Positions 44,664-55,910 of a DNA stretch of 64,000 nt are shown piece after piece (within the stretch, counting starts at the first letter, position 1; each line of letters starts with the position of its first letter). The stretch is from Notamacropus eugenii. Lineage: Eukaryota; Chordata; Mammalia; Diprotodontia; Macropodidae. Where the stretch lies: positions 355,908,128-355,972,127 of the forward strand of contig NC_092873.1 of NCBI RefSeq assembly GCF_028372415.1, written 5' to 3'. The position numbers were made by a program, and so were the translations under genes. The notes below the pieces were generated by a model. That model was not told the origin of the DNA. It saw only the letters and a program-made list of their open reading frames with translations, and ran no database searches.

Positions 44664-45048
44664 TGGGAGAGAGAGGGGGAGAGAGAGGAGAAAGACAGAG
44701 ACAGACGGAGAGAGGAGAGAGGGTCAGAGGAGAGAGAGAAAGAGGGAGAGAGAGGAGAGAGAGAGAGAGGGAGAGAGAGAGAAGAGAGGGACAGAGGAGA
44801 GAGAAAGAGGGAGAGAGAGAGAGAGGAGAGAGACAGAGACAGATGGAGAGAGGAGAGAGGGTCAGAGGAGAGAGAAAGAGGGAGAGAGAGGAGAGAGAGA
44901 GAAGAGAGGGACAGAGGAGAGAGAAAGAGGGAGAGAGAGGAGAGAGAGAGAAGAGAGGGACAGAGGAGAGAGAAAGAGGGAGAGAGAGGAGAGAGACAAA
45001 GGGAGAGAGAAACAGAGGAGGAGGGAGGGAGGGAGGAGAGGAGAGAGA
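44664..45048. repeat. Purine-rich (GA)n block with higher-order repeats
   Basis: About 385 bp of almost only G and A on the plus strand. Rare C and T positions recur at intervals: GACAGAGACAGA at 44694 and again at 44832, and a unit of about 48-60 bp starting GGACAGAGGAGAGAGAAAGA several times after 44786. The arginine/glutamate-rich open frames over it are artefacts. Confidence 0.95.
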
Positions 45049-45084
45049 CTTATGTGAATAAAAATAGTATTTATCTCCCAAGAG

Positions 45085-45170
45085 GTTCAAGGTTCAAGGT
45101 TGAGATAATAATTTGTAAAGTGCTTTTGCAAACCTTAGAATGCTATATAAATGCTAGCTATTGTTATTTA
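45085..45170 (+). repeat. MIR 3' end
   Basis: ATTTGTAAAGTGCTTTTGCA and ATGCTATATAAATGCTAGCT are the usual 3' end of MIR SINEs. Confidence 0.6.
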
Positions 45171-45184
45171 TTAGGGGTATGTAG

Positions 45185-45425
45185 GTGGGGCAGTGGATAG
45201 AACTCAGAGCCTCTGGAGTCAGGAAGTTTCCACTTCCTGAGTTCGAATCAGGCCTCAGACACTTACTAGCTGTGTAACCCTGGACAAGTCACTTAACCCT
45301 GTTTGCCTCAGTTTCCTCATCTGTAAAATGATCTAGAGAAGGAAATGGCAAATCACTCCAGTATCTCTGCCAAGAAAACTCTAAATGGTGTCATGGAAGA
45401 GCTGGATACAACTGAACAGCAAAAT
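45185..45425 (+). repeat. Family A CORE-SINE, sense
   Basis: Full copy: GGGGCAGTGGATAGAACTCA (head), CTTAACCCTGTTTGCCTCAG (CORE) and ATCACTCCAGTATCTCTGCC, then the tail ACAACTGAACAGCAAAA. Confidence 0.88.
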
Positions 45426-46164
45426 TGTTATTTAATACCTGGCCAAGAGCTGGATACTGAAATACTAAAAGCAAGTTCAAAGGTAGTCTCTCATCTGAAG
45501 CAGCTTACATTCTAATGAGGAAAGACTACACAAAAATGGGGGCTAGAAAGGTGTGGGGGAGGAGAGGAGATACACCTTGGATCTAATCCCTGGCTATTTC
45601 TAAGAAATTTGCCCTGTCTTCCCATTCTCCCTCTTTACTACCTCCTTTTCAAAGGACCACAAAACAAGCTTGTCTCCCCAAACTTTCTAAAACCCTTACA
45701 TGATCTGACCACTTCTGCTATTGAACTGTACATCTCCCTTCTTCACCATTAAACTTGAGAAAGCCCTCTACACTTGGGTGCCTCCACTTCCTGTCTTCTC
45801 ATCTCTTCTCTCCCAAAACCTCTACAATCTACAATCATTATTATTCATATGGAACGGTTTCTTCCAAAATTAACCAGCAATCTTGATCTCCTCATTGCCA
45901 CATCTAATAAACAGCCTTTTCTTATTCCTTGTCCTTCTTGATTGACCTCATGGACATGTTTTTCTCCTAGACCTAGATTCTCTTCTCATATCTATTCCAA
46001 AAGTAATTTTTCAAAATCATAAATCTGACCATATTATCTCTCTAGTCAATAAACTTCAATGGCACCTTATTGTGTTTAAGATCCAATAGAAAGTTTGCCA
46101 TTTAAAGCTCTTCACCACATGGGTCGTTGCTATCTTTCTAGTCTTTTTACACTTTGTTCTTCCT

Positions 46165-46300
46165 TCAGGAAGGTAGCTAAGTACATCTCTGGATAGAACC
46201 CTGGATCTGTACTCAGGAAAACCTGAATGAAGATTTAACCTCAGGTACTTCCTAGCTGTGTGACCTTGGAGACGAGTCACTTAACCTTTGTCTGCTTCTC
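46165..46300 (+). repeat. CORE-SINE fragment inside the L2
   Basis: AGGTAGCTAAGTACATCTCT and TAACCTCAGGTACTTCCTAG are head and CORE in sense, truncated 3'. An L1-type 3' end (GGAGGGAGAAAATTTGGAAC) follows at about 46345-46430. Confidence 0.65.
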
Positions 46301-46569
46301 TTTTTTCAACTGGGAAACTCGAGAATAATACAAATTGCTTACTGTATCAGGGAGGGAGAAAATTTGGAACTCAAAATTTTATATAAAAAAAGAACGTTAA
46401 AAAAGAATTTTATAGTTAAATAATTTGAGTTTGCCTATAAAAAATGAAAAACAAAGCAAAAATAAATGAATAAAATGGGGATAATAATAGCACCTGTTTC
46501 CCAGGATTCTTGTGAGGATCAAATGGGATAAAATTTGTAAAATGCTTAATACAGTGTTTGGCACATAGT

Positions 46570-46800
46570 AGTAGTTGTTGAGTGGTTTCAGTTGTGTCTG
46601 ACTCTTCATTCAACCCATTTGGGGTTTTCTTGGCAAAGATACTGAAGTAGTTTGCCATTTCCTTCTCCAGCTCATTTGACAGATGAGGAAACAAAGACAA
46701 ACAGGGTTAAGTGACTTGCCCAGGGTCACATTGCTAGGAAGTGCCTTGAACCACTCCAAGGATGGCATCATATCCACTGTACCACCTAGAGCGGGCATTG
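46570..46800 (-). repeat. Family A CORE-SINE inside the L2, antisense
   Basis: GTAGTTGTTGAGTGGTTTCA (tail), CATTTGACAGATGAGGAAAC (CORE) and CATATCCACTGTACCACCTA (head). A MIR end in sense orientation precedes it at 46480-46568. Confidence 0.8.
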
Positions 46801-47249
46801 GTGCACTTGTATTCCTCAAACAAATGCTCCATCTCCCATCTCTGTCTTTTTAGCTCTACTCTCTTACTTTCTCTGGTTTCTTTGAAGACACTTTCTGCAG
46901 AAGATCTTTCAAGGTCCTTTTAGCTGCTTTTTCCCCTCGGAAATTGCCTTTCATCTAACTGTATAGATCTTGCATATATCTATTTATATGCTCTCTTTTC
47001 CCATCAGAATGTGCACTTCCTGAGGGCAGTTTTTTTGTCTTCATTTTCTCAGCATAAGCACGGTACACTGGTTCGTGCTGGTACTTAATAAATAATGGTT
47101 GCTTGACTGATTCTGTTGTAAAAGCCCAGGCTGAGCTCACAGGTCTTGAGAGACCTACGAAAGCAATGCTTAGAAAAATATACTCACTGAGGGATTGGGG
47201 TGGGGGTGGGAAAGCTTTCTTTGGTGCTGTTTCCTACAATTAGAGTGTA

Positions 47250-47345
47250 ATTGAAGGCAGGGATTGTCTCAAGTTTTCTATTTTTTCCTATTTCCCCAGC
47301 CTAGGTACAATGCTTGGCACATAGTAAGGGATTAATAGAGGCTTC
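47250..47345 (+). mobile_element. L2 3' end fragment
   Basis: TTGAAGGCAGGGATTGTCTC followed by TACAATGCTTGGCACATAGT. Confidence 0.65.
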
Positions 47346-47549
47346 CTCTTCTCCTCAGTGAGTATCTTCCTAGAACCTCCATTTGAGGAATTTCCCAGGG
47401 CCAATTACCACTCAAGTCTCAATGAGCTCTACCCCTTACTCAACTTTTCCACCTCTGGCCATGTACCTTCCTGGTACCTTCTCTCTTCACCTTTCTCCCT
47501 CCCCAAATTTTCAGTTCCCTTTTGTGTGGTGTTTTTTTTCCCGTTAGAA

Positions 47550-48545
47550 TGTAAGATCCTTGAGGATAGGCATTGCTCTCATATATCCAGTAGACATCTT
47601 AAACTCAACATGTCCAAAAGTGAACTCATTATCTTAACTCAAATCCTTCCCTATTCCTAATTTCCCTGAAACTGTTGAGGATACTACCATCTTCCTAGTT
47701 TTCCAGGCTTCTTAACTTTCCAGGTATCTTAACTTCTCACCATCTTTTTTTGAGGTAGTTGGGGTTAGGTGACTTGCCCAGGGTTACAGAGTTAGTATCT
47801 GAGGTCAAATTTGAACTCAAGTCCTCCCAACTCCAATACTCTATTTCATTCCCTCCCCCCTCATCTAATCTTTGCCAAGACCCATCAGTTTTATATTTGT
47901 GACATCTCTAGCATGTGCCTCCTTCTGTCCTCTGACACTGTCACTACCTTGGAAACAGGTCCTTATCACCTCAGATTTGGACTGATCAATGTCCCTGCCA
48001 CAAATCTCTCAGCTGTCAATTATATGTCAAAGTGATTTCAAGTCTGATCATGTCACCCTCCAACAATCCCCCTCTAGTCTCCTATCACCTCCAGGATCAA
48101 ATATAAAATGTGTGATTCAAAGCTCTTCATAACCCAATTTATCTCCGTTTATCTTTTCAATCTTCTTACACCTTATGCTCTGATCCGACCATACTCATCT
48201 TCTTGTTGTTCCTTGAATGAAAATCTCTCCATCTCCTAACTCTGGACATTTTCACTGCCTGTCCCCTTTATTCAGAAAGTTTTTCTTTCTCCTCTCTGCC
48301 TTCTGACTTTCCTGGCTTCCTTCAAGTCCCAGCAAAAAGCCCATCTTTATAGGAAGCCTTTTCTAATCCCTTTTAATTCAAATACTTTTCCTTTGTTCAC
48401 TGTCCCTTATATGTCTTATCTGCACATAGATGCTTGCATTTTTCCCCCCAAGAGGGCAAAGAGTGGGGACTGTTTTTTTCCCTTTGTATTCTCAGTGCTT
48501 AACACAGTTCCTGGCATAGAAGTGCTTAATAAATTCTTTATTTGC
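47550..48545 (+). mobile_element. L2 LINE 3' region, about 1 kb, sense
   Basis: Starts with AAACTCAACATGTCCAAAAG, then ATCCCCCTCTAGTCTCCTAT-like text, CAGGATCAAATATAAAATGT, GGCTTCCTTCAAGTCCCAGC, TATAGGAAGCCTTTTCTAAT, GCTTAACACAGTTCCTGGCA and GAAGTGCTTAATAAATTC. It is the clearest L2 in the window. A CORE-SINE interrupts it at 47745-47850. The coding part is too decayed to translate. Confidence 0.85.
47745..47850 (-). repeat. CORE-SINE fragment nested in L2
   Basis: GGTGACTTGCCCAGGGTTAC and AATTTGAACTCAAGTCCTCC in antisense; the L2 text resumes after it. Confidence 0.7.
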
Positions 48546-48705
48546 CATCTTAACAAATGCCTTTCTGTTTATTCACCCTTATTTTTTGTCAGGGGAAATA
48601 TTTGACAGAGGATTGCACTACACTCATTCTGGTGGTTTTATAAGATCCATGAGCACTTTGCTCACCCTTTATTATCATCCCTCCCTGTATCAGGCAATGT
48701 GATAT

Positions 48706-49015
48706 GGTTAGTTGGTTGGTTGTTGTCCTTTGTTTTCGAAGAGGACCAAAATGACATCACCATGATAAAGTCAAGTTTCAACATGTTTGGCTGTGTCTGA
48801 TCAGACCAATACGAGCTCTACCACAGATTGGGCACAGATAGTCTTTGTGAACATTTGAGGTGGTTACTCCAAATTTGCGCATCCTGCATTTACTTTGTGA
48901 TGTTTCAATTCTGCTTTGCTCATAGAACACAGCACCTTTTCTGATGTGGGCATGCCATACTGAGAGGTCCTGTGCCAGTGTCTCCCATGTTGCACAATCA
49001 AATGTGCAATCAAAA
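48706..49015 (-). mobile_element. SINE family C, full length with 14-bp duplication
   Basis: A 310-bp element, bounded by AGGCAATGTGATAT at 48692-48705 and again at 49016-49029. Its left end (TTGTCCTTTGTTTTCGAAGA) in reverse is the 3' tail, and its body matches 8081-8335 in reverse. Whether the body is tRNA- or RTE-derived was not determined. Confidence 0.85.
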
Positions 49016-49029
49016 AGGCAATGTGATAT

Positions 49030-50465
49030 AGTGAAACCTGGAAAGCCAAGAGACCTGGGCTGTTAAGAAGTTTTGGATATTTAAGACCATTCTTACAGAT
49101 GAGAAAATGGGTTGATTTCAAACACAACTCTCCGAACTTCCCTAGTGTTTTTCAACAGCAGCTCAACTTTAGACCATCCTTGCTTTCAGGTGGTATCCCT
49201 CCTCTCCCATGCTAATTTTTTGCTTAGGATTGAGTAAAACTGAAGGAAATTAGTCTCCCAATGTTCCCTCTTCATCATGTGCTGGGGAGGGAAAGGCATG
49301 ATAGAATTATTTTAAAGCCAAATTTAAAAAAATCAAACCTGCTACCTCTCCCTTCTATTAAAGCAGATTCAATAAATAAATAATTAAGCACCTAAGAAGT
49401 TCCTGCAGAGATACGGCAGAATTCTCGGTTCTTATAGAGTTCACAACCTAGTTGGGGAGATGTGACTACCACTACGAGTCCTTAAGTGACATTTGATCTG
49501 ATTGAAGATCTGATTGGAACAAGAAGAAAGGAGCGGCAAGGGTGTGAGTAAAGCTGCTATTACTCTTCCTTGTCCTTCTACCTTTCTTGATTTACTACTT
49601 CCTAACAATCAGACCCTCAAAAAAGAATCTTTAAAAAATAAGTGACTAACATATTCACTTGCCTTAGCCTTATTAGGATTTCTCTTCTTCCAATCACCGC
49701 AGTTATAAACCATCTCTTCCTTTGAGATGAATGTGAGAAAGGAACTATGGCATGTCACTTATGAGGCTGTATCTTCTCTGATGTCATAAAGTGGTAGTTG
49801 GGGTGGGGGCAGGGAAAGATCACATCATAACTCTATTCCAGTTTAAAGAAAGTGTGGTACAACAGTTTGGGACTAGTTAATTCCATTTCCTTTGTGTAAT
49901 TAATGACATTAATTATGCTAAGGTGTCATGTGGATAAGATTTCCTGTAAGTGGGCTAGTCAATTTCATCATTCATTCATTCACTTTTATTCCTTAAGTAT
50001 TTACTGAATACCACAGGTCCCAAACATTTTTGACCCCTTTACTATCCCAGATTCAGTATGGGGTATTTTGGGTGACACTTTTGCAAATATGACAACCATC
50101 CAACCCACAGACCAGGCACAAAAAATAAATTAGATGGTACAGTATTTAGTTATGATAAAATAAAAAGTAAATAAGGGAAAATTAAGTGGTAGAACCATTC
50201 TCAGCATGTCAGCACGACTCCTCCCTGCTAGCCTTCCATGCCAGCAGGAAAGGGAATATCCTCTGGAAAAAGCATATTCCTAGGAGAAGAAAGGTTGCAT
50301 CTCTTTTGGAATGCCTCTCCTTTCCTCTTCTTCCCAAACTAATGTTCATTTTCTCTTCGAAGCTACTACTGACATCTGCTGGAACTGTCATCTGCTGATG
50401 CTTCTTCCAGAGAAGATAGAGTAGTCTTACAGTGCTTTGGTTTTTTGGAGGGGAGACTTTTCAAG
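49030..50465. other. Intergenic sequence, no gene seen
   Basis: Short LINE-like scraps occur near 49375-49460 and 49980-50010. An open frame at 50186-50398 has a mirror frame on the other strand, which argues for chance. No exon, RNA gene or CpG island was found. Confidence 0.4.
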
Positions 50466-50469
50466 ACAA

Positions 50470-51290
50470 CATGACTCAGGGCTAATCAATACATTCAGTT
50501 TGGCTGAAATGTTGAGTACTTGAAAAAGGAATATGTAAAATAATGTAGGTGGCAGTCAGATTTTGAGGGACTATAAATGCCAATCTAAGGAGTTTGTATT
50601 TTTCTTAGAGATGATAGAACATCACTGAAGATGTTTGGGCAGTCACCTGGTCAGACTTGCACTTTAGAAATGCTAATTTGTACTTGTGTGGAGAATGAGC
50701 TGGAGAGGGAAAAAGACTGGAAGATGGGAGAACAATTAGGAAGCTATTGCTAGAGGGTAGGAGAGGTGATGAGAGTTTGAATAAAGTGGAGAGAAGAGGT
50801 ACTAATTCTGGACATGTTATAGGAGTAAAATCAACAAGACTTAGCAACTGATTGGATATGGGGGGGGTGAGGGGAAGAATCAAGGATGACTTTGACTTTG
50901 AAAATCTGGGTCATAGGAAGGATGGTGATGCCTACAAAAGAAATGGGGATGTTTGGAAGAGGAATGGGAATATAATGAATTTTATTTTGGTAATAATGGG
51001 TTTGGGATGTCCAACAGACAGTGAGCTAAGAAGGACTGGAATTCAGGAGAGGAGATTACAGCTGATTGAAGAATCATCTGCATAGAGGTGATACCTCAAG
51101 CTATGAGAACCAATGAGATCACTGATTGAATGAATATAGAGAAGAGAAGAGGTCTTGAGGAAAAATCTTGTGCTTGTGCTTGTATCCGTGTGTGTAGGAG
51201 TAAAGGAGACCGAGAAGAAGCAGGCAAATAGGTAGGGAAATGAAGACAGAACAGAGCAATGACTCGGAAGTTAGACGAGATAATATTTAT
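50470..51290 (+). mobile_element. Probable old LINE fragment of undetermined family
   Basis: Phrases such as GTCACCTGGTCAGACTTGCA, GAAGCTATTGCTAGAGGGTA and GGGATGTCCAACAGACAGTG occur in a well-known mammalian interspersed repeat. I could not fix the family by eye. It has no coding potential. Confidence 0.4.
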
Positions 51291-51796
51291 AGGATCACAG
51301 AGCTTGAGAGTTGAAAGGTACCTCGGTCTCTATATAGTTCAACATATACACAAAAGGAATCCCCCACCATAACACCTCAGATAATTAATTGTTCATCGCA
51401 TTTCTTGCTTGAAGATCTCCAAGCAGGAGGAACCCTTCATTTCCGGAAGCAGTGCACTCCCTTTTTGGACAATGCTAATTGCTCAAAGTTTTCCCTGATA
51501 TCACAGGCTAAATCTTTACAGCTTCCATTGCTTGCTCTCTGGGGCCCAACAGAACTAGACTAGATTCTCTATATGACAACTCCTTCAAATACCTGAAGAC
51601 TTTTATCATGCCCCACTGAGTCTTCTCTTCTCCAGGCTAAACGTTCCTAATTCCATTAACTGGTCTTCATATGACAAATACTGAAGGCCCTTCACCATCC
51701 TGACTTCCCTCCATTGGATATTTTCTAACCTATCAAGGTCCTTCTTAAATTATAGTGTCCAGAACTGAACATAGTATTCTAGATGAAGTCTGACAA

Positions 51797-52015
51797 AGGG
51801 TAGCTAGAAGGTGCAACAAATAGAGCACTGGGTCCAGAGACGGGAAGACTCATCTTTCTGAGTTCAAATCTGATCTCAGACACTTACTAGCTGTGTGATC
51901 CTGGCAAGTCATTTAATTCTGTTTGCATCAGTTTCTTGCTTTATAAAATGAGCTGGAAAAGCAACCCACTCCAGTATCTTTGCCAAGAAAATCCCAAATG
52001 GGGTCACAAAGAACA
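51797..52015 (+). repeat. Family A CORE-SINE in CR1/L3, with 16-bp duplication
   Basis: AGATGAAGTCTGACAA occurs exactly at 51781-51796 and at 52016-52031, flanking the SINE. The SINE head is GTAGCTAGAAGGTGCAACAA and the tail is ATGGGGTCACAAAGAACA. Confidence 0.92.
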
Positions 52016-52612
52016 AGATGAAGTCTGACAAGAGTAGAGTGCAGTGGGACTATCACTTTCCTATTTTCCTGGAAGCTCTGTCCCTGTCAATGAAACCTGA
52101 GATTAGTTTAACTTTTTAGAAGTCTTCCATATTTCGCTATAACCTCATATTGAACTCATTGTCCAGAACTTTTTTTTTTTTTTAAAGAACGACTTTCTTA
52201 ATAAACATACCTCCCCCATTTTCCACTTGTGAAATTGATTTATGGTACAATGTGAGACTTTACATTTATCACTATGGAGTTTTTTCTTTGGAATTCTGTT
52301 TCTGCCACCCAGTGTATTAACTATATTTCTTGGCTTTGTGCCTTCTTCCAATTTAATGAATTGCACCATCAAAAATGTTCAATGACACAACACCAAGCCC
52401 AGATACAAAGGAGTACCTTTGCCATATCCATATGGAACCATTGGCAATTACTTTTTGAGTTGGATCATCTGACCAGTTCTGGACAGATCTGATTGTATTG
52501 TCATTAATCCATATTTCTTCACTATAGCCACATGGATAGTATGAGGACACTTGATCAAAAGCTTTGCTAAAATCAAGGTAAACTATATTCACAGCATTCC
52601 TCTCATCTCTTA

Positions 52613-52900
52613 TTTTAGTGTGTGTAGAGAAATGATGATACGACTTGTATTTGACTTTGTTGTTTTTGAGTGAGAGAGATCTGTGCGGGTCACCAGCCTC
52701 ACTTCTCCTCCAGAGCCATCTGAATTCAGTGACCATTCATCAGAATGACTGGAGATGGCCCAGGATGAGGCAGTTGGGGTTAAGTGACTTTCCCAAGGTC
52801 ACACAGCTAGTGAGTGTCAAGTGTCTGAGGTAAGATTTGAACTCAGGTCCTCCTGACTCCTGCACTGGTGCTCTATCCACTGCACCACCTAACTGCCCTC
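52613..52900 (-). repeat. SINE family B, longest copy, in CR1/L3
   Basis: The 3' part (CTGGAGATGGCCCAGGATGA) passes without a break into a MIR-like CORE and tRNA-like head (GTTAAGTGACTTTCCCAAGG ... CACTGCACCACCTAACTGCC). This shows that family B is a tRNA-CORE SINE with its own 3' end. Confidence 0.75.
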
Positions 52901-53029
52901 TTGTTTTAGTAATCCTGTCAAAAAAGGAAATGAGGTTAGTTTGGCATAACCTGTTCTAGAGGAAGCCACGTTGGCTCTTTATAAGGGAAAGGGAATAAGC
53001 CTTTATTAACTGCTCTACTATATGCAAGG

Positions 53030-53220
53030 CATTGTGCTAAGAGCTTCATGCATATGCCATGTGATCTTCACAATAACCCTGTGATATTGCTATTATCACC
53101 CTCATTTTACAGTTGAGAAGTGGAGGCAGACAGTGGCCAAGTGACTTACCCAGGGTAACAGCTTGTAAATGTTTGAGACCTTCCCAACTCCAGGCCCAGT
53201 GCTCTATCCACTTCACTATC
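53030..53220 (-). repeat. MIR SINE in CR1/L3, antisense
   Basis: CACAATAACCCTGTGATATT, CTCATTTTACAGTTGAGAAG and CCAGTGCTCTATCCACTTCA. Confidence 0.75.
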
Positions 53221-53520
53221 ACCATTTGTTTTCCTTTTCTAGATGTTTTTCAACCATTTTTTAAATGATTGGTTCTAGAATGTCTCCAGGAATCAAAGTC
53301 AAACTCCTTGACTTATAGATTCTGTATAGGGTATAGACTCTGTTCTCTTGCCCTCTTTTGAAAATCAAGACAACATATTCCTTTTCCAACTTCTGTCATT
53401 TCCTATGACCTTTCAGCTATCGATGATAGTGGCTCAGCAATCATACTGGACAGTTCTTCCAGGACTCAAGGATATAGTTTATCTGGTCAAGTGACTTGAA
53501 TTCCATCTTTTTGCTCTAAT

Positions 53521-53965
53521 AGAAACTTGGATTCATCAAGAAAACAGCTTCCATTCCTGTCCACTCTCTTGAGTACCAGGTTCTCCTTGTGTTCTCCCAC
53601 TGATGTTCCTTTTATTTGAATGAGAAGACCCTTTAGTCCAAAGAAAAGACATTTAATCAAATAGCAGAGCACAATGAATTACAAGAAAACTCTCCTCTTC
53701 TCCTTTTCCCACATCCACCATATATATGTTCACTTTGTTGGGTATTATAGAGGCTATACTCTCCCACAGATTTCCATACCGCTGGTTCCATACCTGGGAG
53801 AGGCCACACGCTTTGGGAACATTCAGAGTTGAGGAACCACCTGAATCTCTGATCTTTGTTCTCCACCATGTCCCTGTAGTCCTTTTAACCCTGAAAGATC
53901 CCTCTGCCCCCATAACCCTTTCCTCTAATTGGTCAATTCCTCTCAGAATCTCCATTGTCAGGTAA
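53521..53965. other. Unassigned sequence
   Basis: Several overlapping open frames (minus strand 53653-53955 and 53657-53869, plus strand 53726-53965) are not recognised, and overlap in conflicting frames. No gene is supported. Confidence 0.35.
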
Positions 53966-53969
53966 GTCC

Positions 53970-54200
53970 CAGGTCTGCCTTCACTCTTCCCTGGTCTCTC
54001 TGCTCCTGATCCTCTAGACTTCTTTCTCTGCTATCCCCCTTCCAAATTGTTAGTTTCCTTTTATGTGTTATCTTTCTCTATTAGAATGTAAACTCTGAAG
54101 GCAAGAACTGTTTTTATTTTTGTTTTTATTTGTGTTCCCAGAGTTCAGCACAGTGCCTGGCACATTCAATACTTAATAAACTTGTTGACTGACTGATGGA
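53970..54200 (+). mobile_element. L2 3' end fragment
   Basis: TTAGAATGTAAACTCTGAAG, CAGCACAGTGCCTGGCACAT and CTTAATAAACTTGTTGACTG. Confidence 0.8.
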
Positions 54201-54624
54201 ACACATTTGAGAGGGACATACAGTCTTTAGGATTGTGTGCTAGTTGGAATACCTCTTCTAATGTTGACACTTGTTTTCCCAGTGTCATTGGATACCACCT
54301 GGTCTGGTGACGCCATCAAGCTGCATGTCATGCTGTAAGTTGCTGGTGTCCTCTGCTGGGCTATTTTCTCTGTTGTACTACATTTACTGCCCTGCTGTCA
54401 TCTGTTGGTCCTCTCTTGAATTGTAGCTACTATGTGGCCATTTCCCTGAAAGGGGGCAGGGTGGTCATAACTCTTTCTGGTTTTTAGTCCATAATCCCAG
54501 GGGTTTTTTCAGCTCTTAAATTTTTTTTTTACTATGAACTATAAAATCATCTATAAACATGAACCTTTCTAGATACAAAGAAGGCCAGAAAAAGAAGATT
54601 GCATATGAATCTATTACATAGTTT

Positions 54625-55375
54625 GTTTTAAAAATATAAATTAAGCATACCCTTTGACCCAGCAATATCGCTACTAGGACTATATCCCCAAGAGATCATA
54701 AAAATGGGAAAGGGTCCCACATGTACAAAAATATTTATAGCAGCACTCTATGTAGTTGCCAAAAACTGGAAGTCAAGGGGATGTCCATCAATTGGGGAAT
54801 GGCTGAATAAATTATGGTATATGAATGTAATGGAGTACTATTGTGCCATAAGAAATGATGAACAAGAAGACTTCAGAGAGGCCTGGAAGGACTTATATGA
54901 CCTGATGCTGAGTGAAAGAAGCAGAACCAGGAGAACTTTGTGCACAGCAACGACCACAGTGTGCGAGAGTTTTTTCTGGTAGACTTGGAATTTTGTAATA
55001 ACGCAAAAACTTCTTATAAAAAAAAAAAATCCCAAAGGTGGTTCTCAAGGCAAAATGCCTTCCACACTCAGAGAAAGAAATGTGGAAGTCACTCACAAAA
55101 TGTAGCAGATCATGTTTGTGTATGTGTATGTGTTTGTGTATCATGTTCTGAATTGTTATACGATTTCTTTCATTTATTTTAGTCTGACTACATAGCATGA
55201 CGATAGTGAAAATATCCTCAATAGGAAAGCATATGTAGAATCTATACAGAATTGTATGCAGTTGTGGGGAGGGAGGAGGGTAGTGGGGGGTAGGTGTGGG
55301 GGGGATAAAATCTCAATTGTATGGCAGTGATTGTTAAACATTAAAAAATAATAAAAAAAAATAAATTAAATTTAA
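54625..55375 (+). mobile_element. L1 3' end with A-rich tail, sense
   Basis: TTTGACCCAGCAATATCGCT, TTTATAGCAGCACTCTATGT, GGGGAATGGCTGAATAAATT and GTACTATTGTGCCATAAGAA are the conserved end of marsupial L1. The 3' UTR then runs to ATGGCAGTGATTGTTAAACA and an A-rich tail. An open frame at 54704-54982 is part of it. The insertion at 26742-27081 comes from the same subfamily. Confidence 0.85.
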
Positions 55376-55659
55376 TGCAGTTGTACCAATATTGCTCTGC
55401 TTGTCTATGTCCCCTTATGAACTACCTTCTGCTCTCTTCTATGTATTTTAGAAGTGTTTCATTGACCCTTTTTTCATTATTTCATCCTTTTTCTGCCTCA
55501 CTATTATTGCATACCCATTTCTCCCTTTCTAAATGAAAGCCTTCTCTTATTAAAAAAGAAAAGTATAGTACGGCAAAACAAATTTGTGTTGTACGTCTTT
55601 TTCTGTACCCAGAGTTCATCACCTTTGCACCAAAAAGTGAGAGCATGCTTTAGTCATCA

Positions 55660-55910
55660 GACAAACGAGGCAGTGCAGAGATAGACCTAGAATCAGGAAG
55701 AACTAAATTCAAATTTTGTCTCAAACACAAGCTGTATGACTGAGCAAGTCACTTAACCTCTCATAGCCTCAATTACATTATCTGTAAAATGGAGATAATA
55801 ATAGCATCTAACTCACAGGGTTGTTGTGAGGATCCAAATGAGATAACATACATAAAATGTTTTATTTCAAACACTAAAATGCTATTTAAATGCTAATCAT
55901 ATTATTATAA
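55660..55910 (+). repeat. MIR-like SINE, sense
   Basis: GAGGCAGTGCAGAGATAGAC (head), TTACATTATCTGTAAAATGG (CORE) and the MIR end AAACACTAAAATGCTATTTA. Confidence 0.75.

Larger units (their letters stand above)
45590..47110 (+). mobile_element. L2 LINE 3' region interrupted by SINEs
   Basis: L2 text starts near 45600, passes CAATGGCACCTTATTGTGTT and AGCTCTTCACCACATGGGTC at 46055-46120, is broken by SINE insertions, and resumes at 46810 to end with AATGTGCACTTCCTGAGGGC and GGTACTTAATAAATAATGGT. No intact frame. Confidence 0.65.
51295..53520 (-). mobile_element. CR1/L3 LINE with reverse-transcriptase remnant
   Basis: The element is antisense. On the minus strand the segment 52580 down to 52360 translates to AVNIVYLDFSKAFDQVSS, which is motif A of CR1/L3 reverse transcriptases. 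Further on, SFVSGLGVVSLNIF corresponds to the QGSVLGP-LFNIF region. The 3' part (51295-51790) and 5' part (52905-53500, with TGGCTCAGCAATCATACTGG) are also L3-like. SINEs at 51797-52015, 52613-52900 and 53030-53220 break it. It is an ancient, dead copy. Confidence 0.75.

Noticed and set aside
44560-45200. Several arginine/glutamate-rich or leucine/serine-rich frames of 130-186 codons on both strands
   Set aside because: They are translations of the GA/CT-rich tandem repeat; the repeat unit is open in all frames.
54704-54982. 92-codon frame with EWLNKLWYMNVMEYYCAIRN
   Set aside because: It belongs to the L1 3' region, not to a host gene.
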